64,000 nt of DNA from Bolinopsis microptera. Lineage: Eukaryota; Ctenophora; Tentaculata; Lobata; Bolinopsidae. The number at the start of each line of letters is the position of its first letter. Positions within the stretch are counted from its first letter, which is position 1. Made by a program: the position numbers and the translations under genes. This document shows, piece after piece, positions 39,301-48,300 of this stretch. The notes under the pieces are model-generated. The model did no database searches. It was not told where the DNA came from and was given only the letters and a program-made list of their open reading frames with translations. The stretch is taken from assembly GCF_026151205.1 (NCBI RefSeq), contig NC_087082.1, positions 13,053,865 through 13,117,864 on the forward strand, given 5' to 3'.

Positions 39301-42300
39301 ACCAGGTTAAGGGGAATTGAGAAATCGCTTATAAGCGCTTTTAAATTCCGGGCACTACCCCGTTCCGACCAGGCTAGGGGCAGCATCGAAAAAGCGCTTA
39401 TAAGCGCTTTTTAATTCCTGCTCGCCTGGCCATGGATGATAGGAAAAGCGGTAAAAGCGGTGAAATAGCGATGAATTAGCCGTAATAAGCGATTTCTAAA
39501 AAAACGCTTATAATCGATTATAAGCGGTTATAAGATGTAATATAGCGTTTTCCTGACTCAATTTTAAAAGCGCTTATAAGCGCTTTATTTGCGCTTTACA
39601 AACAGCTAAATTGCACCCTAATTATAAGCGCTTATAATCGCTTATAAATGGTTCAAAAAAGCGCCCACGAATCGCTTATCCGGCCAACCGCTTATCCACC
39701 CGTTCTTGGCGCCAATCCTACTGGAAAACCGCTTTCAAATCGCTCAGCAACGCTAGTAAGCGCTTAAAAGCGCTTATAAGCGCTTTTAAATTCAAAAAAG
39801 CGCTTTTTTGAATTATGACACCAATTATAGTCGATTATAAGCGATTTTTTTTTAACCGTTTATAATCGTAAAAAAAGCGATTGTAAACGGTTTTTTTTTT
39901 AAAAAGCGCCGAAAAAGCGCTCAATAAGCGATTATCGTCGCCGATCATAAAATATCGTTTATGGAAACTTGCCGACAATCCATGCTTAGAGGACAATATT
40001 ATATTTAACTAATTCATTGTGTATATTTAACTAATTCATTGTGTAAACTTGTATATATATATATGTAAACTTTGTATGTAATTGACTGATTTGAAAGATT
40101 TCAATAAAAAATAAAAAAAATTGGTCAATATGTTGAGTTTAATCAGAGGAGAGCATTCAGTGTTACTATTAGAATATGAAATTAAATTGGCACTTTCGTT
40201 GAAGTAAAATTGATTAACCAATAACCATGGTTAATGGTTATTTATAATAAACTAAGGACAATAATACATAAAGGATAAAATTCAAATGACAGGTCTATCA
40301 TAGACCTGTCATTTGAATTTTATCCTTAATACGTCTTCTCAGAAAACTTTTGAAAATATATTAAACAAAGATATTTTAATAATTAATGAAATTATTTATT
40401 AAATAAAAATCCCACGACCTACTGTACGATAACTTAACCATGTTAAAATTAACATCTGACAACCTTTTCAGTTCTGGAAGTTTGTCAAAGACACGAAGAT
40501 TTATCTCAAGCTTTCCATGCCGCTTGCTGACTCCGTTATATGTAAGTTCTTTAAAAAGTTAATAGTCAAACGAGTCAAGTACGTGACTGACGGTTTGACA
40601 GGTTTCTAAATACAAAACAAAGAGTTTAAATCCTATTCTATCAACTTATCAAGAGGTGCGGTAGTGATATAGGAAGATTGCTGACGAACACTAAGACTTA
40701 AAATCCGCAGACTTACGCTTAATTAAACACTAGATCTCCGGGCTTTATTTCAACTAATTTGATTATCTTTAATAACATGAAACATGGGCGACAGGAAATT
40801 TGGCTCAGGAAATTTGACTCTTTTATAACCGTACGAACAAAACAGCGCTTAGAAATAAACCTCATCTATTATAAGTTAAGAGGCAAGGAGGCGTGTGACT
40901 TTCTGATATATATATATCAAACCAGATCATTAGACACAGTGATGTTTCTGGAAAATTCCGACTGGCGTTTATCGTTAAAAGGTTAAACACTTCAATATGC
41001 CAGCTATGATTGCTATAAAATGGCCTGCCAAAGATGTCAAATATCAGATACCATTTAATAGAGTCATTGGTTTTTAAATGAAACGCGCATGACATTTATC
41101 TTTGTTGTTCTGATAATGGTTGAAAGTAATCAAAAAATTGCTCACAGCAGCCCATTTGAAACTTCCATTAATCCGATCATTATCTTAAATGGTCATATAT
41201 AAGATAAAATAACGTTTGAACAAGACTTGAATCAAGAAAATCTGTCTAAACGTTCAGTGCCTGTTCAATAATTTCATTCTGTTTTACCGAGAATAACTTT
41301 GCCATAAACACAACACTTTTTCAGCTGACTCGCTGGAATTGGAATGTGAAACAGAAAGAGAATCTCCCTTCACGAAGTTCTTGTTCAGAGAGTTCCTACA
41401 GGCTGTAGTGTTCTTGGCTGTCTACATCTACCAGGATCAGGTCACGCGGTATGCCGTTTGTGTCGCGTTTCTTTTGATCACGTGACAGAGAAGTTGTTTG
41501 TATATGATCACAATTAATCATAGTTGCCATTCAATCGAGACACAACAAAGCTTTATCATAACCTTAATTATCACTCCTATCTACAATATTACAGCACATC
41601 GTGACCCAGGATTGTACAGGGACTATTATTATTATCATTACATTGGGACTAACAAGAATTTTATAACCTCATGAGATGAAATAACTTCATATTTTGCAAA
41701 TATTAATGTCATTGCGGCATAAGCGGCAAACCTTATCTGCAGATCTGTTATAAATCATCAACTCTCTTGAAATTTTTGTATACTAATAATAATTTAAAAT
41801 GACTAAATCAGTAAATTGAATGTTGCAACTGGCAATGAGCGTTAATTCCAATAGAAGGGTATCACATGCTTCATCATCTCATGACGTAACGCTTTATACG
41901 TTGGAACTAGACAAGAACAATACAATTTATACAAATCACCTAATTTCGGAACCTGTTACCTTCAATTTAACACTAGCTGCAAACTTGAAGATAGTTCGTT
42001 GAACTCTCCTCATTAATTTGTCTGGCAAAGGACACAAAAGACAGTAAAATAACCGTTATATATTAACTAAAGTCTGGAATGCACCATAGCCTTCTTAACA
42101 CAAGAGAGTCTGAGCCATGGTAGCAGCTACTCAACAACTAGTCTCTAAATTAAAACAGCCGGCTAACTCACTAAAGTAGTCGTCTGAAACTCTGAGAGAC
42201 TCTGATCACCCAACCTTTTGTATGGCTAAAGCCTAAAAATATGACGTATTTAGGACGTAATCTATCCTCTTCTCCTTTGAGTGGAACTCTTCTTTTCCAT

Positions 42301-45300
42301 AGGACTACATTGGGATTTGGGCCGATTATGGACGGACCTAATTATGAGCTGATATTGGCTAATTGGTTAATTGGTTAAATAAGGTCCGCTCATGAGTTCC
42401 ATTCGGTAACTTTTTAATAATTTCGAGTCCGAATCTTAGTCGAGATGTTTAAGTATGCTTTTGTTAATGATAAGTAAATATTTATGTTATCGTTTTGAAG
42501 CCTAAATAGATTCGAAATCTCCCAAATCTTACGATGTAGCCAAAGCCACTTAAACTATAAAGCAATGATTGTGACAAGAGCTAAGTATTATCAAGTCAAA
42601 TGTTATTAAATTAAAGCTCAATCAAACAAACAAACGAAGAGTTAAACGAAGTACGAAACACTATAATACAGATTGAACAACACGTATCCCAGTGCTTCTA
42701 GAGTTAACAACAGGATTCTGAAATTTGCTTAGTTAACAACAAAAGATTGTATACACTCATATTGAAAATAGACTCATTCAATATTAAGTTGTATTATGTA
42801 TTTGTTAGACTGCTTCTCCTTTGTTTCTGACTAGCCGGCTATGAGTTAATAAATAAATATCATTAAAACATATTATACAAGAGATGATACAATAATATAT
42901 AATATAAGTAACAAGCTCGACTTGGTGGTTGGTACTACATTTTAACTTGTAACTAACATGAGGATTGAAAACAATGAGCAGTCCAAATTGTAAGCCAATT
43001 CAATAAACGACCGTTTTTATTAGCAGAAGATGGCGACTTCCTCAAATTTTACCGCTGAAGGACCGTCCAGGCGTCCCTGAAACAGCTAATAAGGTTAAAC
43101 TTTTACGTATTCAAGTCTGTAGTAATTGGTTTCATCAGACAATCGTTTCAGAGAGAACGGTAGTTTCGTGTCAAAGTGTTTGTCTGGCTTGCTTCATGAT
43201 CACGTGTTACCTCTCGATCTGGACGCCAATACAGGTAACTTACCACGTTATTCCATACATATTACATATAATATTAATGCGGAGAACCAATAGCATAATT
43301 TCCATTTTCCAGTTCAACCTGAAACTCCTGATCATTTTAACTCTGTGTTAATCGGGAATTTTCCAGAAATATCTTAAGGATCGAACTCTACAGTCTACAT
43401 ACGTTAACCCTGCCATTTCTAGCTGATACAAAATGTTGTGGCTCAGTTGTTAACCATTATGGTGTAACTAATTAATAGCATGTCTCAATACATGTCCTGC
43501 CTCAATGTAACACTCCTGTAAAACACTCTGTTACAGCTCACTTTTCTTGTCATGACTTTTATGTTTGTTTATTTTCTGTTGAGTTCCACTGTCTTGCAAC
43601 TTGTTTCATCTCAAGAAGAAGACTCAACTGTAGAAGGACCAACTGTACCTCAAAATGAGGCCAACCTTCTTCTTTATGAACCCTATAGTTGTTCTTCTGA
43701 ACTTGTTGGAAAAAGCCGTTTAGTCGCCCATACAAAGCCTACAGAATACGATGAGGCAGATAAAACAGCACTAAAAGGAAGAGTTGAGGTATGTCTCCCT
43801 GCGCCTCCTAGCTACAATATAAGGCTGAACTTGTGGGGAACTGTCTGCTCTGAACCAGATATGGATACCGCCAGCGCCATGTGCGCGAGTCTGCACTACA
43901 ACCAGTTTGGGAGGATTAAGAAGATTTTAGAAAAGGAGATCAGTAGTAGGGAGTATCGTAATGCAGATGAGACTCAACCACTATTCATGAACAACGTAGT
44001 TTGTGACGATGGCAGTTATTCTGACCTGACAAGATGTACTTACGATTTGGAGAATTTAGGGGAAAATGCGTGCAAGCGAAAAGATAACGTTTACCTGGAA
44101 TGCGATGAACGAATAGAATGCAATGTCTGTGACACAGAGTCCTGTTCTTTTATGAGCTTAATTGAAAAGAAACAACGCTGCACCAAGGATGAGATCTACT
44201 GTGTCAGACAGCAGACTGTTTACAATGATGGGACGTTACCTGATATCGTGAATATGGGCTGCTCTGAGAAGGATTGTGGGACTTGGTTGGAAACTTGCCG
44301 TCAGAACGTGGACAATGTATCATGTTTTTGCAATGATTGTATTGTTGGTAATTGTAATCTTTTATTCCTTGATATTTTTAATGTAGTTCTGCAGACGATT
44401 GGCCGGCCTTTTGTGGATTTTATGGCACAGTTGATGAAGTCATTGAATTTTGGAATCAGACTTTTGTTGTTGGATTTTTCAGCGTTGATGACTTTGTTTT
44501 AGCTATTTTAGGACTATATTTTCTCTCTTTCAAATTAAGATATTTATTTGGGTTAGTTAACCGGTATTAGATGTAAGCAAACCATAAAATTAATAGTTTT
44601 CTTGGAACTCTAAAAATTGAAACAAAATTATATGCATAGGCCATAGTTTTATTTTGCTTCGAAAGTACTAGACCTTTAAATAGTCAACAACAGAAAATCA
44701 TATTGATCGAAGCATCAAGCATGTCAAATCAGTGCCTTCCTATTTCATTTGAGCATTTTTTGTTGAATTTCTGACAGAAGGATATTTAACCAGGTTACTC
44801 CCACTCTCATCCAACAAACAAGCAGTACATAGAACGATGCTGGAAGATCTATCTCATCCTGAGTAAACGGTCGTCTCACCAGTTTACCATACGGGATACA
44901 CTTTTCGTACTCAAGGTCAGTGGAGTTGCTTCTTGGTTAGATTGCAATAATTCGGCCGGTGTACCCAAATAAAGTTATAGTTGGAACGCGCAAGTAGTCT
45001 TTCATGATGTAAGTTTTCAAACGCTCTTGCTGTGTGTTTTTCATTTTCTCAATTTGCGCGCGTCATAGTTTCACAATTTTTCATTTCTATCAATCGAATC
45101 TTGTTACGTTGCCATGCACAAACTTTTAGAAACACTCAACTTCAGTCCTTTCGGTTAAAATGCGAATGAGCAAATAAACTAAGGACTCAAGCCAGGAGAT
45201 TTGAGATCGCGGTATTGCACCCAGTCTGTTTCAGCCGAAATGCAGGAAGCTTTCGAAGCCTCGTCTATAACGTGAATAAGAAACAAAATTAGAAGACAAT

Positions 45301-48300
45301 GATGTTTATAATGATAATGTGATTTTTAAAATACATGGGGAAGGAGGCGCCTTTATTTATTTCTAATTTTATCTTAATGGTAACCTTTTCTTTTTTTCCA
45401 TATTAATTTTAGAAACAATTGAGATACTGGAAGTTAGATTCATGGAGAAATCATCACAAAATAGGGACATTATATGATCGTCATATTTTTTGTCTCATTT
45501 GGGCTTTGGCATTTTGAACGATGGAAGATGACATTTCCTGGACCGAAATTTCGCAGTTTTTACCTAATTTTTCTCTAGTGACCAATGAGTCAGTTAACTA
45601 TGGATTGCATAAGATACAATCGGGGTACTGGAAGTCAATTCTCTCCACTATCAGTCAACAATAATCTCAATAATTTAGACTGAATGGTACTCTATTATGG
45701 GACAAAATATGTCGAACAAAATAGAACTAATAGAGAGAAGATATCTGATTCCCTTATTTCAATAGTGGAATAGTTTTAAAATTAAATACTAGTCACCAAC
45801 TCAGTATGTGACATTTTGCCTAATCAACAAGCCTTGATTTGGCACCCGTCACAATACTCAATACTGAACTTTATCTATAATATTGACCACCGGAGATCCT
45901 TAACAATGCCCTAGAAAATCAAATAAAACCCACCAAGTCTCAAAAATCGGCTATCTTTGGAATTTTAATCAGTGAACTATTACCTTCTCTGTATTCAAAT
46001 TAAATCTGCGTCTCCCTTTGTCAGCGAAAATTAGGGAAATTGTTTTCATGTGACTCCCTTTATTCCAGAATAACGAAATAGTTATTTTGTCTCACACTGG
46101 TCAGTAGATTGACCATAGAGCTTCCAATTCAACAATGATCCATAGATTATAATTATGATCTTTATTATATGAAGTCAGACATGGCGGAGTTTAGGTAGCA
46201 TATCAGAGCAATTTGAAAAACGTATAATTTATAGTAGCTGCGCAGTACCAACGCGGTGAAGTTTATCTTAAATCGGTAAAATCATAAACTCCATTTCTTC
46301 TCATCAGTATTAATCCAATTAAATTTTGCCCTACTAAAATCTAAGGTATGAAGTAAGAAGCATAGTAGAGCTCAAGATTAAAGTATTCCATTTGAAGTTT
46401 CTTTATGCCTCCTTCCCCTATATATTGTTTAGACTGAAAATGTTATCCCTCATTGGATAAAATACTAAGATTAAACAAGAATACTAACATGTTCAAAGTC
46501 AACCTTAACCCACGACAGTGTCAGGGAAGTGAACAAATTTCTTCCGAACTCTAAATATATAGCCAATTGATAATGTGACGCTGTGCCGTAAACAGCGTGG
46601 CTTTATTGATTAATACCAGCAGAATATTGAAGCCTAATGAATTCTCCTCTTATTTGTGGTTGTCAAATGAGCGCGTAAACGATTTTGTAGAGACACTATT
46701 CTGAGCTTTCATTCCGTAATATCATTACATTAAGATAATCAAACTATAATATACTATATTTGACAACATATTTTACGAGTAGTATTAGCTGAGTTTACTC
46801 TTGAGCCTGGCAAAACCTCCCATATTAATTACTTATCGCTTGGGCACAGCTAAGTGAAAATGAGTATTCCTACCCCAAAAAAATGAGAATATGTGTCACG
46901 GAAATTTAGAGGAAATTGAGGGAACTCATCATTATTCAGAAAACGGGTTCAACAGTTTTAATAACGCGCGTTACTTAACATCAGCACAGCTGATAACTAG
47001 TTTGATAAGTTACCACGTGATATGCTCGTCATATTTAAAATAAAGGATCTTGAACACTTGACCGGTGAGCCAAAAACAACCTTTGCCTCTACCGAGATTT
47101 TAGAAGAACCCCCAAGGTCACAATGGCACTAAGAAAACACGAACAAATAAAATGGAACTTTTCCAATTGATCTCAAATAAATAGATATGGGCATTTGTTG
47201 TTGGCAACAATCAACATATTCCAAGAAATTGTGACGTCTGTATCTCGATTCATGGAACTGTCCAAGTAAAGCAAATACCCGGCGCAGTAATTGAAACATG
47301 GTATGGTTCCAGCTTTATGGCACATACGCCCATATTACGGCTTCCTGTTTAACTTCCTGGTCAAATCCTGTTTAATTAATTCATTTTTACGACCGGTCTT
47401 AAACGAGCAGGTGCCGCTACTATTGGCAGGACAGTGTCAATTTGGCACTCACGTGTACGTCAGGCCTCTTCATATCATAGCTTGTAAAAGAGAAACATCA
47501 GTAAAACTTCATTTTAAAACCCCTGTATTTCAGGATTTGAAACTGTTGAGTGGCTCATACCCCCATCTCGACGTTAACTCTGTAATTAACAACATAATGC
47601 TGACCATAAACGAAAACATGCAAGTAGATGAGGCGCTCTACTTGGATATTCCGATAAACTTCTACGACTTCTTCAATATACTGTGCGGGTGTGCTCTGGT
47701 GATCAAACACTCTTCTCCTAATGCTTACAACCTCCACAGCCAACTGGGGGTAAATCAATTGGTCATTATTACTATAATATAGTGTTTTTATGTTTTATTA
47801 TACATACATTATGTATATATTAAATATTTATTATATGTGCTATAATTGTGATCATATTAAAAGTATTCTACCGACCTGAAAGCCTTTTTAAAATTCAAAT
47901 ATATCTATTTCATGTATGAACTGGACGTGTGCTCATGTCGTCGAAGTAGTTTGACCGAGTAGTTGATGTTAAACTTAATATTATGTTATTTATCAGACGG
48001 AGACGGATATCTCTAATGGTGGAGGTATCCTACTCTCTCCTGATAAGACTCCCTTACCCCCTGGATCTGAGTCTCCTACCAAGTCTCTTAGTAAAAAGAA
48101 CACCCCTTCTGAGACTCCCATTCAGGTACATTATAAGATTATAGCATTATTATTACTATTCAGGTAGATTATTTAATAAACTCTTTATCAGGCTGAATTG
48201 TTGATCAACTTTGTAATTTATCATGTAAATTTATATCTTCTCTTGTAATAAAAAACAATCAAACTTCATGTTGAATAAAGAAAACTATCGTCATCAACCA

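Noticed and set aside
38782-39386. Overlapping open frames on both strands (about 64-75 codons)
   Set aside because: Shadows of the palindromic satellite; the same peptides recur with each unit.
47291-47533. Upstream in-frame extension of RSPH10B exon 15
   Set aside because: A good acceptor at 47533 and loss of homology upstream show that this part is intron.
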